From Deltaproteobacteria bacterium (GTDB lineage: Bacteria; Desulfobacterota; Desulfobulbia; Desulfobulbales; VMSU01): 34,085 nucleotides of DNA. Where the stretch lies: contig JAJRZN010000091.1 of the NCBI GenBank assembly GCA_024275235.1, positions 1-34,085 on the forward strand, written 5' to 3'. Under the pieces are notes generated by a model. That model was given only the letters and a program-made list of their open reading frames with translations, did no database searches and was not told where the DNA came from. The translations under genes were made by a program, and so were the position numbers. This document shows, piece after piece, positions 7,704 to 14,953 of this stretch; positions within the stretch are counted from its first letter, which is position 1; each line of letters opens with the position of its first letter.

Positions 7704-8491
7704 TGGTATTTATGAACAACAGCCAATATAAATTTTTGTCTGATTTACGACAGGCGGCGGCTTTTTATAATGGTCTGGGTATTGAATCTCTGCCTCTTGA
7801 ACCTGGAATCAAGATCTTTTTAAAGCGCGGCCCTGAGCATGGCCTGAACCGCCTGCGGTCAAGGCCCGTGCCCCGGCATGCGATTCCAGAGCGGAAAGCG
7901 CCGGCAGCGGGGCTCAAAGGGCCGGAGGTTGCCGGGATATCCGGCAGCCTGGCTGATATTCAGGAACAGTTAGGGGAATGCGGCCGCTGTCCCCTGCATA
8001 AGGGAGGCGGCCGGGTGTTTTTCGGTCAGGGTAATCCCGGGGCTGGTCTTTTTATTGTCACAGAACGGCCCGCGGCCGTTGCTGAGGCCCAGGGGGCATT
8101 GTTCAGCGGCGCTGAGGCAGAGTTGATAGCCCGGATGCTGGCGGCCATTAAACTCAGTCTTAATGAGGTATATTTCAGCAGCATTGTTAAATGCCCGGTC
8201 TCCGAGGAGCGGCCGCCGTCGGCCTCTGATATCAAGCGTTGTCTGCCCTTTCTCCTGGCTCAGATAAAGGCGGTAAATCCCAGGGTGGTCTGTGCTCTGG
8301 GGCCGCTGGCCGCCCAGGCCCTGCTTAAGACCCGCCAGCCCCTGGTACGCCTGCGCGGCCGCTGGCGGCAGCTTCCAGGTCTTGAATTGCCGCTGATGGC
8401 CACCTTTCATCCCGCTTATCTCCTGAAGAATGAGGAGATGAAAAAAGCGGCCTGGCATGATCTTCTGATGATTCAGCAGCGCCTGAACTGA
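7703..8491 (+). CDS. Uracil-DNA glycosylase-like (family 4 type) protein with diverged active-site motif
   Basis: This is a 262-residue protein from ATG 7703, which overlaps the preceding TGA; ATG 7712 is an alternative. After an ~85-residue N-terminal extension it has the family 4/5 UDG layout: C-G-R-C-P-L (first two Fe-S cysteines), V-F-F-G-Q-G-N-P-G-A, I-V-K-C and I-K-R-C-L-P-F-L (other two cysteines), A-L-G-P-L-A-A-Q-A-L-L, and the C-terminal F-H-P-A-Y-L-L motif with its His. The first catalytic motif, normally G-E-A-P-G followed by G-x-P-F-V-G, reads T-E-R-P-A then G-A-L-F-S-G, so base-excision activity is uncertain. The 4Fe-4S cysteines look complete. It sits between the interrupted ChaN protein and the two-component genes, probably in one transcript. 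Confidence 0.85.
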   Translation: MVFMNNSQYKFLSDLRQAAAFYNGLGIESLPLEPGIKIFLKRGPEHGLNRLRSRPVPRHAIPERKAPAAGLKGPEVAGISGSLADIQEQLGECGRCPLHKGGGRVFFGQGNPGAGLFIVTERPAAVAEAQGALFSGAEAELIARMLAAIKLSLNEVYFSSIVKCPVSEERPPSASDIKRCLPFLLAQIKAVNPRVVCALGPLAAQALLKTRQPLVRLRGRWRQLPGLELPLMATFHPAYLLKNEEMKKAAWHDLLMIQQRLN

Positions 8492-8524
8492 AGGTGCTCC
8501 ATTGATCTGGCAATCCGCTGAAAA

Positions 8525-10021
8525 ATGAAACTGGCTCAAAAAATATACCTCTATCTTGGCTGCATATTTATTGTCGCCATGACCATCTTCGGGGTTTTCT
8601 CCTATCAGCGTGAGTCCGTTGAATTAGAGACCGATACCATTCATGATGTGGTGGTGCTGGGCCGGGGCTTCGCGGCGGCGGTCTCCCATGTCTGGCTGAG
8701 CAACGGCGAGGAACGGGCCATGAAGATTATTCATGACGTCAATAACGGCAAATTCCATATTAAGGTACGCTGGGTCTGGCTCGATGATACCAGTGTTCCC
8801 CGGTTTTGCCCTCAGGTTGACCGCCGGGTGCTGCGTAATCTCGAAGTGCTGCCTTTTCTGATAGCCAGAGGGTGCCGGCTTAACGGTCAGGATGCTATCT
8901 TTGCCTATTTCCCGGTGCGGACTACCTCTTCCCGGCCTGGCGCCCTGGAATTATCCGCCTCTCTTAATTATCTGCACCGTCAGAGCCGGGTAAACGCCTG
9001 GCGTCTGTCTCTCGTGGTTGTTCTTCTCCTCGTGGCGGTGGGTCTTTTGATGTGGCATGTCGGGCAGCGTATGGTGGGACAGCGCATGCAGCAGTTAGTA
9101 CGCTTTGCCCGGCAGCTTGGTCAGGGGCAGCTGGATAACCGTCTCTGTCTCGAAGGTGATGACGAGATCGCCGATCTCTGCCTGGAAATGAACCAGATGG
9201 CAGAGCAGCTGCAGGAGGCCAAAGAACATCTCCTCTCGGAGAACGAGGCCCGTATCGCCACGCTTGAACAGCTGCGTCATACCGAACGTCTGGTGACTCT
9301 TGGTAAATTATCCTCCGGCCTTGCCCATGAGCTTGGCACCCCGCTGAATGTTATTTCCGGTCGGGCCCGGCTGATTGAGGATGAGGATATGGAGCATGAT
9401 GAGGTGGTGGAAAATGCCGCCATTATCCGCCAGCAGACTGAACGGGTAACCAGGATTATCCGTCAGATGCTGGATTACGCCCGCCGGACAAGTCCGCAGC
9501 GCACCAGGGTGAATTTGCGGGAACTTATCGAACAGGTGGTGGTTATCCTGCAACACAACGCCCGTAAGCAGGCGGTGGAGATCGTGGTCAGCGGACTGAT
9601 AGAGAAGGCGCCGGAAATATTTGTTGATTACGGCCAGATTCAGCAGGTTGTAACCAATTTATTGATGAACGGCCTGCAGGCCATGCCCCAGGGCGGCCGT
9701 CTGGAGATCAGGCTGACGGTGGGGGTTTACAGCCCGCCGGCGGCCGGGCATTATAAACCGGTGCCCTGCGCCGTTATCATGGTGCTTGATAACGGCCCTG
9801 GATTGGCCGATGAGGTTCTGGAACGGGTCTTTGAACCTTTTTATACCACTAAGGGGGTGGGGCAGGGAACCGGGCTGGGTCTCTCCATTGCCCGGGAGAT
9901 AGTTGTTGAACATGGCGGCTGGATCACGGCGGCCAATATAGAGGGTGAAACAGGGGCCTGTTTTACCGTTTATTTACCCCTGGAGGAGGGCAATGACGAA
10001 GCGCCGCGTAATGATAGTTGA
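8525..10021 (+). CDS. Membrane sensor histidine kinase (HAMP, NtrB-like transmitter)
   Basis: This 498-residue inner-membrane sensor kinase probably phosphorylates the regulator encoded next. Transmembrane segments lie at about residues 7-27 and 158-178 and enclose a ~130-residue periplasmic sensor region that I do not recognise. A HAMP linker follows (about 180-235), then a HisKA region with the phosphoacceptor H268 in G-L-A-H-E-L-G-T-P-L-N. The HATPase has N (L-L-M-N-G-L-Q-A-M), G1 (D-N-G-P-G), F (F-E-P-F-Y-T-T-K) and G2 (G-T-G-L-G-L-S) boxes. The 3' end overlaps the response regulator by 29 nt, which points to tight coupling. The signal sensed is unknown; the neighbouring exported protein hints at an envelope signal, but that is speculative. 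Confidence 0.93.
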   Translation: MKLAQKIYLYLGCIFIVAMTIFGVFSYQRESVELETDTIHDVVVLGRGFAAAVSHVWLSNGEERAMKIIHDVNNGKFHIKVRWVWLDDTSVPRFCPQVDRRVLRNLEVLPFLIARGCRLNGQDAIFAYFPVRTTSSRPGALELSASLNYLHRQSRVNAWRLSLVVVLLLVAVGLLMWHVGQRMVGQRMQQLVRFARQLGQGQLDNRLCLEGDDEIADLCLEMNQMAEQLQEAKEHLLSENEARIATLEQLRHTERLVTLGKLSSGLAHELGTPLNVISGRARLIEDEDMEHDEVVENAAIIRQQTERVTRIIRQMLDYARRTSPQRTRVNLRELIEQVVVILQHNARKQAVEIVVSGLIEKAPEIFVDYGQIQQVVTNLLMNGLQAMPQGGRLEIRLTVGVYSPPAAGHYKPVPCAVIMVLDNGPGLADEVLERVFEPFYTTKGVGQGTGLGLSIAREIVVEHGGWITAANIEGETGACFTVYLPLEEGNDEAPRNDS

Positions 10022-11348
10022 TGATGACCAGGCCATGTGCGAAATGCTGGAGGCGGCCCTGAAGCGTAAAAAATTTCAGGTAAGCTGGTTTCTGAAGGCT
10101 GACGAGGCCCTGGCCGGCTTACGCGAGGATAAATATGATACCGCCCTGGCCGATATAAATATGCCGGGAATGAGCGGTATTGAGTTCTGCGAACGGGCTG
10201 CCGCCAATCGTCCTGACGTGCCGGTAATTATCATGACCGCCTTTGGCAGTCTGGAGACGGCTATTGCCGCCATGCGGGCCGGGGCCTATGATTTTATTAC
10301 CAAGCCGGTGGAGCTTGAACTTCTGGTTCTGGCCCTGGAAAGGGCCCTGGAGCATAGCGCCCTGCGGGAGCAGGTGCGGCTTTTGTCCCAGGACGGTGCT
10401 AATCAGTTTTCCGGTATTATTGGTAAAGCCGCGGTGATGGAAAAGTTTTTTGAGCAGCTGCGCCGGGTTGCTGCTACCGAGACTTCGGTATTGATTGTGG
10501 GAGAATCAGGGGTGGGGAAGGAACTGGCCGCCCGGGCTCTGCATAATGAGGGACGGCGGCAGGCGGCGGCTTTTGTGCCCATAAACTGCGCCGCTCTGCC
10601 GGAGAATTTATTGGAAAGTGAATTGTTCGGTCATAAGCAGGGGGCCTTTACCGATGCCAAAAATGACCGCTCAGGTCTGTTCATGGAGGCCAATGGCGGT
10701 ACCCTGTTTCTTGACGAGGTGGGTGAAATACCATTAAGTCTGCAACCCAAATTATTGCGGGCTCTTGAGGAGAGGCGGGTAAGACCGGTGGGTGGAGATC
10801 GGGAGCGTCCCTTTGATGTCAGGATCATTGCCGCCACCAACCGTGACCTGGAGACAGCGGTGGAAGAGGGGATATTCCGGGAGGATTTATTTTACCGCTT
10901 AAACGTCATTCAATTAGAAATTCCGCCTCTGCGGGCGCGGGGCACGGATATACTGCTTCTGGCCCGTCACTTTATCCAGAAGTTCGCCGCCAGTATGGGG
11001 CGGGATAAGCTGCGTCTTTCGGAAAAGGCGGCCCAGAAGCTGTTATCCTATTCCTGGCCTGGTAATGTGCGGGAGTTGCGAAACGCCGTGGAACGTGCCG
11101 TGGCCATGTGCCGCTTCGATCAGTTGATGGTGGAAGATTTCCCGGAGAAAATATGGAGCTACGAGAGCCGGCATGTTCTGGTGGGGGCTGCTGATCCCAC
11201 CGAGCTGGTCTCTCTGCCCGAGGTCGAACGGCGTTATATTCTCCATGTCCTGAAGACGGTAGCCGGTAACCGCAGTCAGGCAGCCAGAATTCTGCGTCTG
11301 GACCGAAAAACCCTTTACCGTAAACGGCAAAGCTATGAGGAAACATGA
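9993..11348 (+). CDS. NtrC-type sigma-54-dependent response regulator (GAFTDA variant)
   Basis: The start ATG 9993 (M-T-K-R-R-V-M-I-V-D-D-D) has a strong GGAGGAGGG-like SD and overlaps the kinase gene; an upstream in-frame start at 9945 would add 16 residues that do not look like receiver sequence. The receiver domain carries D54 in A-D-I-N-M-P-G. The AAA+ domain has Walker A G-E-S-G-V-G-K-E, and Walker B L-F-L-D-E-V-G-E. The sigma-54-contact loop reads G-A-F-T-D-A instead of G-A-F-T-G-A. A Fis-type helix-turn-helix ends the protein (G-N-R-S-Q-A-A-R-I-L-R-L-D-R-K-T-L-Y-R-K). The length of 451 is typical. It should activate sigma-54 promoters when phosphorylated by the adjacent kinase; targets are not evident here. 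Confidence 0.93.
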   Translation: MTKRRVMIVDDDQAMCEMLEAALKRKKFQVSWFLKADEALAGLREDKYDTALADINMPGMSGIEFCERAAANRPDVPVIIMTAFGSLETAIAAMRAGAYDFITKPVELELLVLALERALEHSALREQVRLLSQDGANQFSGIIGKAAVMEKFFEQLRRVAATETSVLIVGESGVGKELAARALHNEGRRQAAAFVPINCAALPENLLESELFGHKQGAFTDAKNDRSGLFMEANGGTLFLDEVGEIPLSLQPKLLRALEERRVRPVGGDRERPFDVRIIAATNRDLETAVEEGIFREDLFYRLNVIQLEIPPLRARGTDILLLARHFIQKFAASMGRDKLRLSEKAAQKLLSYSWPGNVRELRNAVERAVAMCRFDQLMVEDFPEKIWSYESRHVLVGAADPTELVSLPEVERRYILHVLKTVAGNRSQAARILRLDRKTLYRKRQSYEET

Positions 11349-11349
11349 T

Positions 11350-11379
11350 AACGGTACGAGGCGTGAACCTCGTACCGTT
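11350..11379. terminator. Bidirectional hairpin between convergent regulator gene and rpoH
   Basis: AACGGTACGAGG (11350-11361) and CCTCGTACCGTT (11368-11379) form a perfect 12-bp stem with a 6-base loop, placed exactly between the two convergent stop codons. No clean U-tract follows on either strand, so it may act as a weak or factor-assisted terminator, or as an mRNA 3'-end stabiliser. Confidence 0.7.
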
Positions 11380-11384
11380 GTTGA

Positions 11385-12296
11385 TTAAGCCATATCCGGC
11401 ATGGCCTGGAGCATAAAAACCTTTAATTTTTTCAGGAGCTGCTGCTCTAACTGCCGTATCCGTTCGCGGGATAATTTGAACTTCTGGGCGATTTCCTGGA
11501 GGGTGGCAGGCTCATCGTTTAGCAGCCTGGTTTGCAGGATACAGCGTTCCCGGTCATTAAGGCCGCTGTCAGCGGCGGCTAAGGCTTCCCGTACCCTGGT
11601 TTGAATTTCCTGACGGGAGGTGAGTTCCTCTGGAGCGGCATTTTCGGCGGCAATAATCCCCTGCAGGGTGTATTTGCTGTCCTGGGATATGGGGGCGTCA
11701 AGGGATTGATCGCTGAAGTTTATCCGCTTGCCGGCATCTTCGATTTCATGGGGCTTAACCTTCAGGCGTTTGGCGAGAAGTTCATTGTCGGCCTTGATCC
11801 CCTGCATCTCCAGAGATTTACGTTCCTTGTTGAGGTTAAAGAAGAGCTTGCGCATGGCCTGAGTGGTGCAGATCTTCACCAGTCGCCAGTTATCAACAAT
11901 AAATTTCAGGATATGGGCCTTGATCCAGTAGGAGGCATAGTAGGAAAATTTAATTCCCCGGTAGGGATCAAATTTTTTGACGGCCCGCACCAGGCCGATG
12001 TTGCCTTCCTGCACCAGATCAATGAAGTTGTTGGCCCAGTATTTTTGATAACCAAGAGCAATTTTGACCACCAGCCGCAAGTTGGCGAGGATTAGTTCCC
12101 GGCCGGCCTCTTCGTCGCCGTTCTGCTGATAACGGATGGCTAACTGTTCGGACTCATCCCGGCTCAAGACCTTGTAAGAACCTATTTCCCGGAGATATTG
12201 CACCAGTTCCGGGCTGTAGAAGGTGGAAACCTGCTGGACGGTGGAGGTCAGCGGGTAATGGGTCGGGAGTCTCTCAGCACTTATTTCGTTTAACAT
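11385..12296 (-). CDS. rpoH: Heat-shock sigma factor RpoH (sigma-32 family)
   Basis: This 303-residue sigma-70-family factor has region 1.2/2.1 (V-Q-Y-L-R-E-I), region 2 (L-R-L-V-V-K-I-A, then D-L-V-Q-E-G-N-I-G-L-V-R-A-V-K-K-F-D), and the RpoH-specific box T-T-Q-A-M-R-K-L-F-F-N-L. The region 4 helix-turn-helix is at the end (T-L-Q-E-I-A-Q-K-F-K-L-S-R-E-R-I-R-Q-L-E). RpoH directs transcription of chaperone and protease genes. ATG 12294-12296 has a good AAAAGGAG SD. It is divergent from the periplasmic protease at 12669 and convergent with the two-component operon. No sigma-32 promoter was found in the shared region. Confidence 0.92.
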   Translation of the reverse strand: MLNEISAERLPTHYPLTSTVQQVSTFYSPELVQYLREIGSYKVLSRDESEQLAIRYQQNGDEEAGRELILANLRLVVKIALGYQKYWANNFIDLVQEGNIGLVRAVKKFDPYRGIKFSYYASYWIKAHILKFIVDNWRLVKICTTQAMRKLFFNLNKERKSLEMQGIKADNELLAKRLKVKPHEIEDAGKRINFSDQSLDAPISQDSKYTLQGIIAAENAAPEELTSRQEIQTRVREALAAADSGLNDRERCILQTRLLNDEPATLQEIAQKFKLSRERIRQLEQQLLKKLKVFMLQAMPDMA

Positions 12297-12668
12297 GGCT
12301 TCTCCTTTTTATTTATCGCGGGCTTTGGGGGTTTCCCTCTGCGCCTTAATTATTTATTTGCTGTTGTCTCTTTGTAATGCATGTGCCATGCCAAACGTGC
12401 GACATTCTTTTTGAGTAAATAAATCAATAGCTTATCGCGGATTGTTCGATAGTCGTTACTCTGCGCTTTGCTGGGGCATTATGCCCCGGCGGGGCGTGAT
12501 GCCACGTTATGGCGGTCATGTTTAATTGGTGGAAACGCTTGACAAACATCTCTTTAGTGAGCAATTAATAATTCGCAAGAGGTATGGATTTAGCGGAAGG
12601 TATGCCGCTCATATCTGTCTGCTGAGGATGTAGGGCAGATTATCAATGAATTAAAAGGGAGAAACGTC
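12297..12668. other. 372-bp divergent region between rpoH and degP-like gene
   Basis: No gene is seen. It holds the rpoH SD (about 12300-12307) and the protease SD (AAGGGAGA, about 12656-12663). Two overlapping, mutually exclusive hairpins lie at 12473-12495: GGGGCA-TTA-TGCCCC and GCCCC-GGC-GGGGC. A TTGACA hexamer at 12539-12544 faces the protease gene, but the matching -10 region (about 12562) is poor. No sigma-32 consensus (CTTGAAA with CCCCAT) was found. Confidence 0.45.
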
Positions 12669-14111
12669 ATGGATCGAATAATAAAGAGAAAAGGAATAGG
12701 GACGGCACTAATCCTGAGTCTGCTGTTCTGGGCATTTATGGTCTCTACAGCCTCAGCTGATAAAGGGATTGAAAGCCTGCGCAGTACCGGTGAGGCCTTT
12801 GCCTCAGTGGCTAAACGGGTCTCGCCGGCGGTGGTTTTTATCAAGGTGGAAAAGGATGTGGCGGGGAATCGGCATAATCAGTACATGATGCCCTTTAATA
12901 ATGATCTTTTCCGGCGTTTTTTTGGCACCCCCTTTCCTTACCAGCGGCGGCAGATGCCGGCTCGCAAACATCCATATATTATGTCGCAGGGCTCCGGATT
13001 TATTATTGATCCGTCGGGCTATATAGTGACCAATAATCATGTCGTGGAGGGGGCTGACAAGATTACGGTGCGCTTGCAGGATAAAAGGGAATTTGTGGCC
13101 AAGGTAATCGGGGCCGATAAACGTTCCGATGTGGCTCTGATCAAGATTAATGCTAAAAACCTGGCCACCCTGCCCATGGGTAACTCCGATAAGCTGGAGG
13201 TGGGTGAGTGGGTCATCGCGGTGGGTAATCCCTTTGGACTGTCGCATACCATTACCGCCGGTATTGTCAGTGCCAAGGGCCGGAATTCCGTGGGTATTAA
13301 CGATTATGAGGATTTTATTCAGACCGATGCCGCTATTAATCCGGGAAACTCCGGCGGCCCGCTGGTTAATCTCGATGGTCAGGCTGTGGGCATGAACACG
13401 GCTATTTTCAGTAAGAGCGGTGGTTATATGGGGATTGGTTTTGCCATTCCCATCAACATGGTCAGATCAATTGAGAAGCAGTTGAAGAGTAAGGGCAAGG
13501 TGAGCCGCGGTTATCTTGGAGTGATGATTCAACAGATGACGCCGGAGCTGGCCAGGAGTTTTGGCCTTAAGATGGACAACGGGGTTTTGATAGCTCAGGT
13601 CTCTGATGGCTCTGCCGCTGATAAGGCGGGAATAAAGCGTGGTGATGTGGTCGTGGGCTTTGCCGGCAAAGAGGTGCGTGACGTGGGATCTTTCCGTAAC
13701 CGGGTGGCCATGGTGCCCCCGAATACCAGCACCGATATTACGGTGGTCAGAAACGGCAAACGCCTGAAACTCTCTATCACTATCGGCCGTCTGCCGGATG
13801 GTGAGATAACGTCCTTTGCTTCGGGACTGACCCTTGATAAACTGGGGTTCGCGGTGCAGAATATTGGCCCGAAAATGGCCCGTAAGTATGGTCTTGCCAA
13901 TGGCCAGGGGGTTATGGTAACTGAGGTGCAGTCCGGTTCTGTGGCCGCCATGGCCGGTATAAGGCCGGGGACACTTATTCTGGAGGTTAACCGTCATAAG
14001 GTGGATAATGTCCGTCAGATGCAGAAACTTATCAGTAATGGCCGGAATTCCGTCCTGCTGCTTGTCAGTGACGAACGGGGCAGCCGTTATGTGGTTTTGA
14101 AGATTGAATAG
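12669..14111 (+). CDS. Periplasmic serine protease of the DegP/HtrA (Do) family
   Basis: This 480-residue protein starts with a signal peptide (basic start, hydrophobic I-L-S-L-L-F-W-A-F-M-V, cleavage near S-T-A-S-A). The trypsin-like domain carries the catalytic triad H124 (V-T-N-N-H-V-V), D154 (R-S-D-V-A-L-I) and S228 (P-G-N-S-G-G-P-L-V). Two PDZ domains follow (about 275-365 and 385-475), the DegP/DegQ architecture. These enzymes degrade or refold misfolded envelope proteins. The start has a clear AAGGGAGA SD. It lies divergently next to rpoH, suggesting shared stress control. It could be called DegP, DegQ or MucD by orthology; sequence reading alone does not decide. Confidence 0.95.
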   Translation: MDRIIKRKGIGTALILSLLFWAFMVSTASADKGIESLRSTGEAFASVAKRVSPAVVFIKVEKDVAGNRHNQYMMPFNNDLFRRFFGTPFPYQRRQMPARKHPYIMSQGSGFIIDPSGYIVTNNHVVEGADKITVRLQDKREFVAKVIGADKRSDVALIKINAKNLATLPMGNSDKLEVGEWVIAVGNPFGLSHTITAGIVSAKGRNSVGINDYEDFIQTDAAINPGNSGGPLVNLDGQAVGMNTAIFSKSGGYMGIGFAIPINMVRSIEKQLKSKGKVSRGYLGVMIQQMTPELARSFGLKMDNGVLIAQVSDGSAADKAGIKRGDVVVGFAGKEVRDVGSFRNRVAMVPPNTSTDITVVRNGKRLKLSITIGRLPDGEITSFASGLTLDKLGFAVQNIGPKMARKYGLANGQGVMVTEVQSGSVAAMAGIRPGTLILEVNRHKVDNVRQMQKLISNGRNSVLLLVSDERGSRYVVLKIE

Positions 14112-14281
14112 ATGCATTCTTTTATTTACGAACTATAATCATTTATTTTGTTCTCTTGGAACAACTATAAGTTATGGATAATTAGGTATATGGGTCTGCC
14201 GGTCTGTCGAAACGCTACAACACCGTAGATCAAACTTTTTACGACGCTATCGCAAATAATTCTGTCACAGGGAGAGAAAAA
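14112..14281. other. Intergenic region with small hairpin and repeat copy
   Basis: After the protease stop there is a 6-bp perfect stem TTGTTC/GAACAA (14148-14164) in A+T-rich sequence, a weak terminator candidate. The repeat copy at 14213-14251 follows, then the CAGGGAGAG Shine-Dalgarno of the next gene. Confidence 0.4.
14213..14251 (-). repeat. Degenerate inverted copy of the 3148-3309 repeat end
   Basis: On the minus strand this segment matches 3148-3186 at 35 of 39 positions, with the shared core GCGTCGTAAAAAGT and then GATCTACGGTGTTGT. Beyond it a decayed remnant still contains GGCAGAC and CATA stretches like the interior of the full element, but the second inverted end is not recognisable. 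It lies between the protease gene and the sirohaem reductase gene. Confidence 0.75.
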
Positions 14282-14953
14282 ATGACGACTGATTTACCAG
14301 GTGCCATTTTACAGCGCGACAAGGAAACTTACGCCATTGTGCCGCGGACGCCGGCGGGGATTGTCAGTCCGGAAATTCTGGAAAAGGTGGCGCGAACCGC
14401 CCGAAAGTTCAAGGTGCCGATTATAAAAATTACCTCCGGCCAGCGTCTCGCCATGGTGGGTCTGCGGCCGGAGGATGTTAATCCGGCCTGGGATGAACTG
14501 GGTATGGATGTCGGCCGGGCCACGGAGCTTTGTCTGCATTACGCTCAAGCCTGCCCCGGTAACAGTGTCTGTAAATTCGGGGTGGGGGATTCTCTGGGGC
14601 TGGCCATGGAGCTTGAGGGGATGTTCAGCGGTCAGGAGATGCGTGCCAAAATTAAGATTGGCGTATCCGGCTGTCCAATGTGCTGCGCCGAGAGCTACAT
14701 GAGAGATGTGGGGGCCTTTGCCAAGAAAAAGGGCTGGACTCTCATTGTCGGCGGCAACGCCGGCGGCAGGCCCCGAATTGGTGATGTTCTGGGGGCGGAT
14801 CTTACTCCGACTGAGCTGGTGCGTCTGGCGCGGAGATTCCTGGAATTTTATAACGACCAGGCCCGCAAGAAGGAACGTACCTGCCGTTTTGTCGAGCGGG
14901 TGGGGATTGAGGCGGTGAAGGCGGCAGTTCTTGGTGAGTCAGCTGGAGCTTAA
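14282..14953 (+). CDS. Small sirohaem/4Fe-4S sulfite reductase (low-spin 'assimilatory-type')
   Basis: This 223-residue protein corresponds to a single nitrite/sulfite-reductase repeat. After a ferredoxin-like half domain (I-L-Q-R-D-K-E-T-Y-A-I-V-P-R) comes K-I-T-S-G-Q-R-L-A, then the sirohaem/[4Fe-4S] ligands A-C-P-G-N-S-V-C (C-x5-C) and G-C-P-M-C-C (C-x3-C). This matches the small monomeric low-spin sulfite reductases known from Desulfovibrio and relatives, which reduce sulfite in vitro; their physiological role is unsettled. The SD is CAGGGAGAG just before ATG 14282. The last 15 bases overlap the convergent M20 gene. It supports a sulfur-metabolising anaerobe as host. Confidence 0.88.
   Translation: MTTDLPGAILQRDKETYAIVPRTPAGIVSPEILEKVARTARKFKVPIIKITSGQRLAMVGLRPEDVNPAWDELGMDVGRATELCLHYAQACPGNSVCKFGVGDSLGLAMELEGMFSGQEMRAKIKIGVSGCPMCCAESYMRDVGAFAKKKGWTLIVGGNAGGRPRIGDVLGADLTPTELVRLARRFLEFYNDQARKKERTCRFVERVGIEAVKAAVLGESAGA

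Noticed and set aside
11601-12095. 164-codon plus-strand open frame inside rpoH
   Set aside because: Antisense to rpoH, whose sigma-factor regions are all in place.
12539-12567. Promoter for the DegP-like gene from the TTGACA at 12539
   Set aside because: The -10 region at correct spacing is CAATTA, too weak to call; a sigma-32 match was also looked for and not found.
13467-14117. 216-codon minus-strand open frame inside the DegP-like gene
   Set aside because: Shadow of a gene with intact catalytic triad and PDZ domains; no SD or motif of its own.
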